Source of the DNA: Calliopsis andreniformis | Taxonomy: Eukaryota > Arthropoda > Insecta > Hymenoptera > Andrenidae | Assembly (NCBI RefSeq): GCF_051401765.1 | Contig: NW_027480422.1 | Location: 12,976,001-13,040,000 of the forward strand | DNA length: 64,000 nucleotides | Direction: 5' to 3' | Part shown: positions 50,611-63,700 of the stretch, in pieces | Layout: each line of letters starts with the position of its first letter | Numbering within the stretch: position 1 is the stretch's first letter | Made by a program: the position numbers and the translations under genes | The notes under the pieces: generated by a model | The model's database searches: none | The model's input: the letters and a program-made list of their open reading frames with translations, nothing else | What the model was told of the DNA's origin: nothing

Positions 50611-53267
50611 GACCATAACTTTCATACTGGTTGCAATTATTCGTTTTATACGATGGAAAAACTGTTGTATTAATTTTGTATTTGGTGCCTCTGGCGTTGA
50701 CTTCTTAGGCCCTAACTATTCGATGTGGTTGAACAACGCCCTAGAGTGAAGCCTAGATTGCCCGGAACGTAGAAATGACCATAGCTTTCATACTGGTTGC
50801 AATTATTCGTTTTATACGATGGAAAAACTGTTGTATTTATTTTGTATTTGGTGCTCCTGGCGTTGACATCTTAGGCCCTAGCTATTGGATCTGGTGCGGC
50901 AGCGCCCTAGGGTGTAGCCTAGGTTGCCCGGAACGTGGAAATGACCATAACTATCAGACTGGTTGCAATTACTCGTTTTATACGATGGAACGACTGTTGT
51001 ATTTATATTGGATTTTATAGTTATGGCGTTGTGTTCTAGGGCCGTAGCTATTGGATGTGGTTGAGCAACGCCCTAGAGTGAAGCCTAGGATGCCCGCAGC
51101 GTAGAAATGACCATATCTTTCACACTGTTTGCAATTATTCATATTATACAGTGGAAAAACAGTTGTATTTATATTGCATCTTATGCTTCTGGCATTGACT
51201 TCTAAGGCCCTAACTATTCAATGTGGTGGAGCAACGTCCTAGAGTGAAGCCTTGGTTGCCCGGAACGTAGAAATGACCATAGCTTTCACACTGGTTGCAA
51301 TTATTCCTGTTATACAAGAGAAAAACTGTTGTATTCATATTGTATTTTATGCTTCTGGCGTTGACTTCTTAGGCCCTATCTATTCGATCTGGCGGAGCAA
51401 CGCCCTAGAGTGTAGCCTAGGTTGCCCGGAATGTGGAAATGACCATCACTTTCACACTGGTTGCAATTATTCTTGTTATGCGATCGAAAAACTGTTGTAT
51501 TTATTTTGCATTTTATGCCTCTGGCGTTGACTCCTAAGGCCGTAGCTATTCGATCTGGTGGAGCAACGCCCTAGAGAGAAGCCTAGATTGCCCGGAACGT
51601 AGAAATGACCATAACTATCAAACTGGTTGCAATTACTCGTTTTATACGATGGAAAGACTGTTGTATTTATATTGTATTTTATAGTTATGGCGTTGTCTTC
51701 TAGGGCCGTAGCTATTCGATGTGGTTGAGCAATGCCCTAGAGTGAAGCCTAGGATGCCCGCAACGTAGAAATGACCATATCTTTCACACTGTCTGCAATT
51801 ATTCCTGTTATACGATTCAAAAACTGTTGTATTTATATTGTATTTTATGCTTCTGGCGTTGACTTCTAAGGCCGGAGCTATTCGATTTGGTGGAGCAACG
51901 CCCTAGAGTGAAGCCTAGATTGCCCGGAACGTAGAAATGACCATGTCTTTCACACTGTTTGCAATTATTCCTGTTATAAGATTGAAAAACTGTTGTATTT
52001 GTATTGTATTTTATGCTTCTGGAGTAGACTTCTTAGGCCCTAACCATTCGATCTGGTGGAACGATGCTCTAGCGTGAAGCCTAGGTTGCCCGTATCGTAG
52101 AAATGACCATATCTTTCACACTGGTTGCAATTATTCCTGTTATACGATGGAAAAACTGTTGTATTTGTATTGTATTTTATGCTTCTGGCGTTGACTTCTT
52201 AGGCCCTAATTATTCGATCTGGTGGAGCAACGCCCTAGGGTGAAGCCTAGGTTGCCCGGAACGTAGAAATGACCATAACTTTCATACTGGTTGCAATTAT
52301 TCGTTTTATACCGTGGAAAGACTGTTGTATTTATATTGTATTTTATAGTTAATGGCGATGTCTTCTAGGGCCGTAGCTATCCGATGTGGTTGAGCAACGC
52401 CCTAGAGTGAAGCCTCGGTTGCCCGAAACGTATAAATGACCATAGCTTTCATACTTGTTGCAATTATTCCTGTTATACAAGGGAAAAACTGTTGTATTTA
52501 TATTGTATTTTATGCTTCTGGCGTTGACTTCTTAGGCCCTAACTATTCGATCTGGTGGAGCATGGCCCTAGAGTGAAGCCTAGGTTGCACGTAACGTAGA
52601 AATGCCCATTACTTTCACACTGGTGGTAATTATTCCTGTTATACGATGGAATAACTGTTGTATTTTTGTTTTATTTTGTGCTTCTGGCGTTGACTTCTAA
52701 GTTCCTAGCTATTCGATCTGGTGGAGCAACGCTCGATAGTGAAGCCTAGGTTGCCCAGAACTGAGAAATGACCATCACCTTCACTCTGGTTGCAATTATT
52801 CCTGTTATACGATGGAAAAACTGTGTTATTTATATTGTATTTTATGCTTCTGGCGTAGGCTTCTTAGGCCCTAACTATTCGATCTGGGGGAACCACGCCC
52901 TAGACTGAAGCCTAGGTTGCCCGGAACGTACAAATGACCATCACTTTCACACTGGTTGCAATTATTCCTGTTATACGATGGAAAAAGTGTTGTATTTATA
53001 TTGTATTTTATGCTTCTGGCGTTGACTTCTAAGGCCGCAGCTATTCGATGTGGTGGAGCAACGCCCTAGAGTGAAGCCTAGGTTGCCCGGAACGTAGAAA
53101 TGACCATAGCTTTCACACTGGTTGCAATTACTCGTTTTATACGATGGAAAGACTGTTGTATTTATATTGTATTTTATAGTTATGGCGTTGACTTCTTAGG
53201 CCCTAACTATTCGATCAGGTGGAGCAACGCCCTAGTGTGAAGCCTAGGTTGCCCGGAACGTAGAAAT
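50611..53267 (+). repeat. 16-mer higher-order repeat, copy 1 (2,657 bp)
   Basis: Sixteen monomers. The first five to six (50,611-51,545: 'gtattaattttg', 'gcggcagcgccctagggtgt', 'gttgtgttctagg', 'gaaaaacagttg', 'catacaagag'-like 'tatacaagag', 'tatgcgatcg') are not in the 14-mer; the rest follow the 14-mer order but skip three of its monomers after the 'cactgtctgc' type. Open frames at 50,775 and 51,252 are repeat artefacts that recur in each copy. Confidence 0.93.
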
Positions 53268-55923
53268 GACCATAACTTTCATACTGGTTGCAATTATTCG
53301 TTTTATACGATGGACAAACTGTTGTATTAATTTTGTATTTGGTGCCTCTGGCGTTGACTTCTTAGGCCCTAACTATTCGATGTGGTTGAACAACGCCCTA
53401 GAGTGAAGCCTAGATTGCCCGGAACGTAGAAATGACCATAGCTTTCATACTGGTTGCAATTATTCGTTTTATACGATGGAAAAACTGTTGTATTTATTTT
53501 GTATTTGGTGCTCCTGGCGTTGACTTCTTAGGCCCTAGCTATTGGATCTGGTGCGGCAGCGCCCTAGGGTGTAGCCTAGGTTGCCCGGAACGTGGAAATG
53601 ACCATAACTATCAGACTGGTTGCAATTACTCGTTTTATACGATGGAACGACTGTTGTATTTATATTGGATTTTATAGTTATGGCGTTGTGTTCTAGGGCC
53701 GTAGCTATTGGATGTGGTTGAGCAACGCCCTAGAGTGAAGCCTAGGATGCCCGCAGCGTAGAAATGACCATATCTTTCACACTGTTTGCAATTATTCATA
53801 TTATACAGTGGAAAAACAGTTGTATTTATATTGCATCTTATGCTTCTGGCATTGACTTCTAAGGCCCTAACTATTCAATGTGGTGGAGCAACGTCCTAGA
53901 GTGAAGCCTTGGTTGCCCGGAACGTAGAAATGACCATAGCTTTCACACTGGTTGCAATTATTCCTGTTATACAAGAGAAAAACTGTTGTATTCATATTGT
54001 ATTTTATGCTTCTGGCGTTGACTTCTTAGGCCCTATCTATTCGATCTGGCGGAGCAACGCCCTAGAGTGTAGCCTAGGTTGCCCGGAATGTGGAAATGAC
54101 CATCACTTTCACACTGGTTGCAATTATTCTTGTTATGCGATCGAAAAACTGTTGTATTTATTTTGCATTTTATGCCTCTGGCGTTGACTCCTAAGGCCGT
54201 AGCTATTCGATCTGGTGGAGCAACGCCCTAGAGAGAAGCCTAGATTGCCCGGAACGTAGAAATGACCATAACTATCAAACTGGTTGCAATTACTCGTTTT
54301 ATACGATGGAAAGACTGTTGTATTTATATTGTATTTTATAGTTATGGCGTTGTCTTCTAGGGCCGTAGCTATTCGATGTGGTTGAGCAATGCCCTAGAGT
54401 GAAGCCTAGGATGCCCGCAACGTAGAAATGACCATATCTTTCACACTGTCTGCAATTATTCCTGTTATACGATTCAAAAACTGTTGTATTTATATTGTAT
54501 TTTATGCTTCTGGCGTTGACTTCTAAGGCCGGAGCTATTCGATTTGGTGGAGCAACGCCCTAGAGTGAAGCCTAGATTGCCCGGAACGTAGAAATGACCA
54601 TGTCTTTCACACTGTTTGCAATTATTCCTGTTATAAGATTGAAAAACTGTTGTATTTGTATTGTATTTTATGCTTCTGGAGTAGACTTCTTAGGCCCTAA
54701 CCATTCGATCTGGTGGAACGATGCTCTAGCGTGAAGCCTAGGTTGCCCGTATCGTAGAAATGACCATATCTTTCACACTGGTTGCAATTATTCCTGTTAT
54801 ACGATGGAAAAACTGTTTATTTGTATTGTATTTTATGCTTCTGGCGTTGACTTCTTAGGCCCTAATTATTCGATCTGGTGGAGCAACGCCCTAGGGTGAA
54901 GCCTAGGTTGCCCGGAACGTAGAAATGACCATAACTTTCATACTGGTTGCAATTATTCGTTTTATACCGTGGAAAGACTGTTGTATTTATATTGTATTTT
55001 ATAGTTAATGGCGATGTCTTCTAGGGCCGTAGCTATCCGATGTGGTTGAGCAACGCCCTAGAGTGAAGCCTCGGTTGCCCGAAACGTATAAATGACCATA
55101 GCTTTCATACTTGTTGCAATTATTCCTGTTATACAAGGGAAAAACTGTTGTATTTATATTGTATTTTATGCTTCTGGCGTTGACTTCTTAGGCCCTAACT
55201 ATTCGATCTGGTGGAGCATGGCCCTAGAGTGAAGCCTAGGTTGCACGTAACGTAGAAATGCCCATTACTTTCACACTGGTGGTAATTATTCCTGTTATAC
55301 GATGGAATAACTGTTGTATTTTTGTTTTATTTTGTGCTTCTGGCGTTGACTTCTAAGTTCCTAGCTATTCGATCTGGTGGAGCAACGCTCGATAGTGAAG
55401 CCTAGGTTGCCCAGAACTGAGAAATGACCATCACCTTCACTCTGGTTGCAATTATTCCTGTTATACGATGGAAAAACTGTGTTATTTATATTGTATTTTA
55501 TGCTTCTGGCGTAGGCTTCTTAGGCCCTAACTATTCGATCTGGGGGAACCACGCCCTAGACTGAAGCCTAGGTTGCCCGGAACGTACAAATGACCATCAC
55601 TTTCACACTGGTTGCAATTATTCCTGTTATACGATGGAAAAAGTGTTGTATTTATATTGTATTTTATGCTTCTGGCGTTGACTTCTAAGGCCGCAGCTAT
55701 TCGATGTGGTGGAGCAACGCCCTAGAGTGAAGCCTAGGTTGCCCGGAACGTAGAAATGACCATAGCTTTCACACTGGTTGCAATTACTCGTTTTATACGA
55801 TGGAAAGACTGTTGTATTTATATTGTATTTTATAGTTATGGCGTTGACTTCTTAGGCCCTAACTATTCGATCAGGTGGAGCAACGCCCTAGTGTGAAGCC
55901 TAGGTTGCCCGGAACGTAGAAAT
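53268..55923 (+). repeat. 16-mer higher-order repeat, copy 2 (2,656 bp)
   Basis: Copy of 50,611-53,267 with a few changes: 'gatggacaaactg' near 53,310 and a 1-bp loss ('aactgtttatttg' near 54,813) that is shared with copy 3. The shared loss suggests copies 2 and 3 are sisters. Confidence 0.93.
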
Positions 55924-58579
55924 GACCATAACTTTCATACTGGTTGCAATTATTCGTTTTATACGATGGAAAAACTGTTGTATTAATTTTGTATTTGGTG
56001 CCTCTGGCGTTGACTTCTTAGGCCCTAACTATTCGATGTGGTTGAACAACGCCCTAGAGTGAAGCCTAGATTGCCCGGAACGTAGAAATGACCATAGCTT
56101 TCATACTGGTTGCAATTATTCGTTTTATACGATGGAAAAACTGTTGTATTTATTTTGTATTTGGTGCTCCTGGCGTTGACTTCTTAGGCCCTAGCTATTG
56201 GATCTGGTGCGGCAGCGCCCTAGGGTGTAGCCTAGGTTGCCCGGAACGTGGAAATGACCATAACTATCAGACTGGTTGCAATTACTCGTTTTATACGATG
56301 GAACGACTGTTGTATTTATATTGGATTTTATAGTTATGGCGTTGTGTTCTAGGGCCGTAGCTATTGGATGTGGTTGAGCAACGCCCTAGAGTGAAGCCCA
56401 GGATGCCCGCAGCGTAGAAATGACCATATCTTTCACACTGTTTGCAATTATTCATATTATACAGTGGAAAAACAGTTGTATTTATATTGCATCTTATGCT
56501 TCTGGCATTGACTTCTAAGGCCCTAACTATTCAATGTGGTGGAGCAACGTCCTAGAGTGAAGCCTTGGTTGCCCGGAACGTAGAAATGACCATAGCTTTC
56601 ACACTGGTTGCAATTATTCCTGTTATACAAGAGCAAAACTGTTGTATTCATATTGTATTTTATGCTTCTGGCGTTGACTTCTTAGGCCCTATCTATTCGA
56701 TCTGGCGGAGCAACGCCCTAGAGTGTAGCCTAGGTTGCCCGGAATGTGGAAATGACCATCACTTTCACACTGGTTGCAATTATTCTTGTTATGCGATCGA
56801 AAAACTGTTGTATTTATTTTGCATTTTATGCCTCTGGCGTTGACTCCTAAGGCCGTAGCTATTCGATCTGGTGGAGCAACGCCCTAGAGAGAAGCCTAGA
56901 TTGCCCGGAACGTAGAAATGACCATAACTATCAAACTGGTTGCAATTACTCGTTTTATACGATGGAAAGACTGTTGTATTTATATTGTATTTTATAGTTA
57001 TGGCGTTGTCTTCTAGGGCCGTAGCTATTCGATGTGGTTGAGCAATGCCCTAGAGTGAAGCCTAGGATGCCCGCAACGTAGAAATGACCATATCTTTCAC
57101 ACTGTCTGCAATTATTCCTGTTATACGATTCAAAAACTGTTGTATTTATATTGTATTTTATGCTTCTGGCGTTGACTTCTAAGGCCGGAGCTATTCGATT
57201 TGGTGGAGCAACGCCCTAGAGTGAAGCCTAGATTGCCCGGAACGTAGAAATGACCATGTCTTTCACACTGTTTGCAATTATTCCTGTTATAAGATTGAAA
57301 AACTGTTGTATTTGTATTGTATTTTATGCTTCTGGAGTAGACTTCTTAGGCCCTAACCATTCGATCTGGTGGAACGATGCTCTAGCGTGAAGCCTAGGTT
57401 GCCCGTATCGTAGAAATGACCATATCTTTCACACTGGTTGCAATTATTCCTGTTATACGATGGAAAAACTGTTTATTTGTATTGTATTTTATGCTTCTGG
57501 CGTTGACTTCTTAGGCCCTAATTATTCAATCTGGTGGAGCAACGCCCTAGGGTGAAGCCTAGGTTGCCCGGAACGTAGAAATGACCATAACTTTCATACT
57601 GGTTGCAATTATTCGTTTTATACCGTGGAAAGACTGTTGTATTTATATTGTATTTTATAGTTAATGGCGATGTCTTCTAGGGCCGTAGCTATCCGATGTG
57701 GTTGAGCAACGCCCTAGAGTGAAGCCTCGGTTGCCCGAAACGTATAAATGACCATAGCTTTCATACTTGTTGCAATTATTCCTGTTATACAAGGGAAAAA
57801 CTGTTGTATTTATATTGTATTTTATGCTTCTGGCGTTGACTTCTTAGGCCCTAACTATTCGATCTGGTGGAGCATGGCCCTAGAGTGAAGCCTAGGTTGC
57901 ACGTAACGTAGAAATGCCCATTACTTTCACACTGGTGGTAATTATTCCTGTTATACGATGGAATAACTGTTGTATTTTTGTTTTATTTTGTGCTTCTGGC
58001 GTTGACTTCTAAGTTCCTAGCTATTCGATCTGGTGGAGCAACGCTCGATAGTGAAGCCTAGGTTGCCCAGAACTGAGAAATGACCATCACCTTCACTCTG
58101 GTTGCAATTATTCCTGTTATACGATGGAAAAACTGTGTTATTTATATTGTATTTTATGCTTCTGGCGTAGGCTTCTTAGGCCCTAACTATTCGATCTGGG
58201 GGAACCACGCCCTAGACTGAAGCCTAGGTTGCCCGGAACGTACAAATGACCATCACTTTCACACTGGTTGCAATTATTCCTGTTATACGATGGAAAAAGT
58301 GTTGTATTTATATTGTATTTTATGCTTCTGGCGTTGACTTCTAAGGCTGCAGCTATTCGATGTGGTGGAGCAACGCCCTAGAGTGAAGCCTAGGTTGCCC
58401 GGAACGTAGAAATGACCATAGCTTTCACACTGGTTGCAATTACTCGTTTTATACGATGGAAAGACTGTTGTATTTATATTGTATTTTATAGTTATGGCGT
58501 TGACTTCTTAGGCCCTAACTATTCGATCAGGTGGAGCAACGCCCTAGTGTGAAGCCTAGGTTGCCCGGAACGTAGAAAT
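55924..58579 (+). repeat. 16-mer higher-order repeat, copy 3 (2,656 bp)
   Basis: Third copy. Private changes include 'gaagcccagg' near 56,396, 'caagagcaaaac' near 56,630, 'attattcaatc' near 57,526 and 'aaggctgcag' near 58,345. It carries the 'aactgtttatttg' deletion found in copy 2. Confidence 0.93.
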
Positions 58580-59525
58580 GACCATAACTTTCATACTGGT
58601 TGCAATTATTCGTTTTATACGATGGAAAAACTGTTGTATTAATTTTGTATTTGGTGCCTCTGGCGTTGACTTCTTAGGCCCTAACTATTCGATGTGGTTG
58701 AACAACGCCCTAGAGTGAAGCCTAGATTGCCCGGAACGTAGAAATGACCATAGCTTTCATACTGGTTGCAATTATTCGTTTTATACGATGGAAAAACTGT
58801 TGTATTTATTTTGTATTTGGTGCTCCTGGCGTTGACTTCTTAGGCCCTAGCTATTGGATCTGGTGCGGCAGCGCCCTAGGGTGTAGCCTAGGTTGCCCGG
58901 AACGTGGAAATGACCATAACTATCAGACTGGTTGCAATTACTCGTTTTATACGATGGAACGACTGTTGTATTTATATTGGATTTTATAGTTATGGCGTTG
59001 TGTTCTAGGGCCGTAGCTATTGGATGTGGTTGAGCAACGCCCTAGAGTGAAGCCTAGGATGCCCGCAGCGTAGAAATGACCATATCTTTCACACTGTTTG
59101 CAATTATTCATATTATACAGTGGAAAAACAGTTGTATTTATATTGCATCTTATGCTTCTGGCATTGACTTCTAAGGCCCTAACTATTCAATGTGGTGGAG
59201 CAACGTCCTAGAGTGAAGCCTTGGTTGCCCGGAACGTAGAAATGACCATAGCTTTCACACTGGTTGCAATTATTCCTGTTATACAAGAGAAAAACTGTTG
59301 TACTCATATTGTATTTTATGCTTCTGGCGTTGACTTCTTAGGCCCTATCTATTCGATCTGGCGGAGCAACGCCCTAGAGTGTAGCCTAGGTTGCCCGGAA
59401 TGTGGAAATGACCATCACTTTCACACTGGTTGCAATTATTCTTGTTATGCGATCGAAAAACTGTTGTATTTATTTTGCATTTTATGCCTCTGGCGTTGAC
59501 TCCTAAGGCCGTAGCTATTCGATGT
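58580..59525 (+). repeat. 16-mer higher-order repeat, copy 4, partial (about 946 bp)
   Basis: Contains the first 5.7 monomers of the unit and then stops near 59,525: after 'ccgtagctattcga' the expected 'tctggtgg...gagagaagcc' is replaced by 'tgtggtgg...gagtgaagcc'. One private change is 'gtactcatattg' near 59,300. Confidence 0.9.
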
Positions 59526-59575
59526 GGTGGAGCAACGCCCTAGAGTGAAGCCTAGGTTGCCCGGAACGTATAAAT

Positions 59576-60239
59576 GACCATAGCTTTCATACTTGTTGCA
59601 ATTATTCCTGTTATACGAGGGAAAAACTGTTGTATTTATATTGAATTTTATGCTTCTGGCGTTGACTTCTTAGTCCCTAACTATTCGATACGGTGGAGCA
59701 TGGCCCTACAGTGAAGCCTAGGTTGCACGGAACGTAGAAATGCCCATTACTTTCACACTGGTGGTAATTATTCCTGTTATACGATGGAAGAAGTGTTGTA
59801 TTTATATTGTATTTTATGCTTCTGGCGATGACTTCTAAGGCCGCAGCTATTCGATGTGGTGGAGCAACGCCCTAGAGTGAAGCCTAGGTTGCCCGGAACG
59901 TAGAAATGACCATAGCTTTCACACTGGTTGCAATTACTCGTTTTATACGATGGAAAGACTGTTGTATTTATATTGTATTTTATAGTTATGGCGTTGTCTT
60001 CTAGGGCCGTAGCTATTGGATCTGGCGGACCAACGCCCTAGAGTGAAGCAAAGGTTGCCAGGAATGTAGAAATGTCCATCACTTTCACACTGGTTGCAAT
60101 TATTCTTGTTATACGATCGAAAAACTGTTGTATTTATTTTGCATTTTATGCCTCTGGCGTTGACTCCTATGGCCGTAGCTATTCGGTGTGGTGGAGTAAC
60201 GCCCTAGAGTGAAGCCTAGGTTGCCCGGAACGTATAAAT
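59576..60239 (+). repeat. 4-mer duplication, copy 1 (664 bp)
   Basis: Four monomers repeated at exactly 664 bp: 'acttgttgc', 'actggtggtaatt', 'attactcgttttatacg' with 'gaaagactg', and 'tatacgatcg'. They resemble monomers of the 14-mer and 16-mer units but with more private changes (for example 'ttatacgaggg', 'gaagcaaagg'). Confidence 0.82.
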
Positions 60240-60735
60240 GACCATAGCTTTCATACTTGTTGCAGTTATTCCTGTTATACAAGGGAAGAACTGTTGTATT
60301 TATATTGTATTTTATGCTTCTGGCGTTGACTTCTTAGTCCCTAACTATTCGATCTGGTGGAGCATGGCCCTAAAGTGAAGCCTAGGTTGCACGGAACTTA
60401 GAAATGCCCATTACTTTCACACTGGTGGTAATTATTCCTGTTATACGATGGAAAAAGTGTAGTATTTATATTGTATTTTATGCTTCTGGCGTTGACTTCT
60501 AAGGCCGCAGCTATTCGATGTGGTGGAGCAACGCCCTAGAGTGAAGCCTAGGTTGCCCGGAACGTAGAAATGACCATAGCTTTCACACTGGTTGCAATTA
60601 CTCGTTTTATACGATGGAAAGACTGTTGTATTTATATTGTATTTTATAGTTATGGCGTTGTCTTCTAGGGCCGTAGCTATTGCATCTGGCGGACCAACGC
60701 CTTAGAGTGAAGCCTAGGTTGCCCGGAACGTAGAA
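60240..60735 (+). repeat. 4-mer duplication, copy 2, partial (about 496 bp)
   Basis: Three of the four monomers of the preceding unit; similarity ends near 60,720-60,735 after 'tctggcggaccaacgcc'. It differs from copy 1 by several substitutions ('gtgtagtatt', 'acttagaaatgccc'), so this duplication is older than the 16-mer amplification. Confidence 0.78.
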
Positions 60736-63700
60736 ATGACCATAACATTCATACTGGTTGCAATTATTTCTGTTATACAAGGGAAAAACTGTTGTATTTT
60801 TATTGTATTTTCTGCTTCTGGCGTTGACTTCTTAGGCCCTAACCATTCGATCTGGTGGAGCAACGCCCTAGAGTGAAGCCTAGGTTGCACGGAACGTAGA
60901 AATGACCATTACTTCCTCACTGTTTGCAATTATTCATTTTATACAATGGAAAAACTGATGTATTTATATTGTTTTTTATAGTTATGGCGTTCACTTCTAA
61001 GGCCGTAGCTATTCGATGTGGTGGAGCAATGCCCTAGAGTGAAGCCTAGGATGCCCGAAACGTAGAAATGACCATATCTTTCACACTGTTTGCAATTATT
61101 CTTGTTATACGATGGCAAAACTGTTGTATTTATTTTGTATTTTATGCCTCTGGCGTTGACTGCTAAGGCCGTAGCTATACGATGTGGTGGAGCAACGCCC
61201 TAGAGTGAAGCCTAGGTTGCCCGGAACGTAGAAATGACCATGTCTTTCACACTGGTTGCAATTATTCCTGTTATACGATGGAGAAACTGTTGTATTTATA
61301 TTATATTGTATGCTTCAGACGTTGACTTCTAAGGCCGTAGCTATTCGATGTGGTGGAGAAACGCCCTAGAGTGAAGCCTAGGTTGCCCGGAAAGTAGAAA
61401 TGACCATTACCTCCACACTGTTTGCAATTATTCATTTTATACAATGGAAAAAGTGTTGTATTGATATTGTTTTTTATAGTTATGGCGTTGACTTCTAAGG
61501 CCGTAGCTATTCGATGTGGTGGAGAAATGCCCTAGAGTGAAGCCTAGGATGCCCGCAACGTAGAAATGACCATATCTTTCACACTGTTTGCAATTATTCC
61601 TGTTATACGATTGAAAAACTGTTTTATCTATATTGTGTTTTATGCTTCTGGCGTTGACTTCTAAGGCCGCAGCTAATCGATGTGGTGGAGAAACGCCCTA
61701 GAGTGAAGCCTAGATTGCCCGGAAAGTAGAAATGACCATACCTTTCACACTGGTTGCAATTATTCCTGTTATACGATGGAAAAGCTGTTGTATTTGTATT
61801 GTATTTTATGCTTCTGGCGTAGACTTCTTAGGCCCTAACTATTCGTTCTGGTGGAACGACGCCCTAGAGAGAAGCCTAGATTGCCCGGAACGTAGAAATG
61901 ACCATAACTATCAGACTGGTTGCAATTATGCGTTTTATATGATGGGAAGACTGTTGTACATATATCGTACTTTATGCTTCTGGCGTTGACTTCATAGGCC
62001 CTAACTATTCGATCTGGTGGAGCAACGCCCTAGGGTGAAGCCTAGGTTGCCCTGAACGTAGAAATAACCATAACTTTCATACTGGTTGCAATTATTCGTT
62101 TTATACAATGGAAAAACTGTTGTACTTATATTGTATTTTATGCTTCAGGCGTTGACTTCTTAGGCCCTAACTATTCGCTCAGGTTCAACAACGCCCTAGA
62201 GTGATGCCTAGGTTCCCCGGATCGTAGAAATGACCATTACTTGCACACAGGATGCATTTATTCGTTTTATACGATGGAAAAACTGTTGTATTTATATTGT
62301 ATTTTATGCGTCTGGAGTTGTTTTCTAAGGCCCTAACTATTCGGCCTGGTGGACCAACGCCCTAGAGTGAAGCCTAGGTTGCACGGAACGTAGAAACGCC
62401 CATTACTTTCACACTGGTGTTAATTATTCCTGTTATACGATGGAATAACTGTTGTATTTTTATTTTATTTTGTGCTTCTGGCGTTGACTTCTAAGGTCCT
62501 AGCTATTCGATCTGGTGGAGCAACGCTCGATAGTGAAGCCTAGGTTGCCCGGAACTGAGAAATGACCATCACCTTCACTCTGGTTGCAATTATTCCTGTT
62601 ATACGATGGAAAAACTGTGGTATTTATATTGTATTTTATGCTTCTGGAATAGGCTTCATAGGCCCTAACTATTCGATCTGGGGGAACCACGCCCTAGACT
62701 GAAGCCTAGGTTGCCCGGAACGTAGAAATGACCATCACTTTCACACTGGTTGCAATTATTCCTGTTATACGATGGAAAAAGTGTTGTATTTATATTGTAT
62801 TTTATGCTTCTGGCGTTGACTTCTTAGGCCCTAACTATTCGATCTGGTGGAGCATGGCCTTAGAGTGAAGCCTAGGTTGCCCGGAATGCTGAAATGACCA
62901 TCACTTTCACACTGGTTGCAATTATTCTTGTTATACGATGGAAAAACTGTTGTATTTATTTTCTATTTTATGCCTCTGGCGTTGACTCCTAAGGCCGTAG
63001 CTATTCGATGTGGTGGAACAACGCCCTAGAGTGAAGCCTAGGTTGCCCGGAACGTAGAAATGACCATGTCTTTCACACTGGTTGCAATTATTCCTGTTAT
63101 ACGATGGAAAAAGTGTTGTATTTATATTGTATTTTATGCTTCTGACGTTGACGTCTAAGGCCGCAGCTATTCGATGTGGTGGAGCAACGCCCTAGAGTGA
63201 AGCCTAGGTTGCCCGGAACGTAGATATGACCATAGCTTTCACACTGGTTGCAATTATTCCTGTTATACAAGGGAAAAACTGTTGTATTTATATTGTATTT
63301 TATGCTTCTGGCGTTGACTTCTTAGGCCCTAACTATTCGATCTGGTGGAGCATGGCCCTAGGGTGAAGCCTAGGTTGCCCGGAACGTAGAAATGACCATA
63401 CCTTTCACACTGGTTGCAATTATTCCTGTTATACAAGGGAAAAACTGTTGTATTTATGTTGTATTTTATGCTTCTGGCGTTGACTTGTTAGGCCGTAACT
63501 ATTCGATCTGGAGGAGCAACGCCCTAGAGAGAAGCCTATATTGCCCGGAATGTAGAAATGACCATCACTTTCACACTGGTCGCAATTATTCCTGTTATAC
63601 GATGGAGACTGTAGGATTTTTAATGTATTTTATGCTTCTGGCATTGACTTCTTAGGCCCTTACTATTCGATCTGGTGGAGCAACGCCCTAGGGTGAAGCC

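Noticed and set aside
50775..59499. Repeated open frames of 81 and 92 codons at 2,656-bp spacing, apparently a small gene family
   Set aside because: They are the same satellite frame ('atgacc' at the monomer boundary) extended because a few monomers changed the usual 'gag tga' stop to 'gtg tag' read in another phase. The 166-bp period rotates the frame, there is no start context, domain or codon signature, and their copies exist only because the 16-mer was duplicated.
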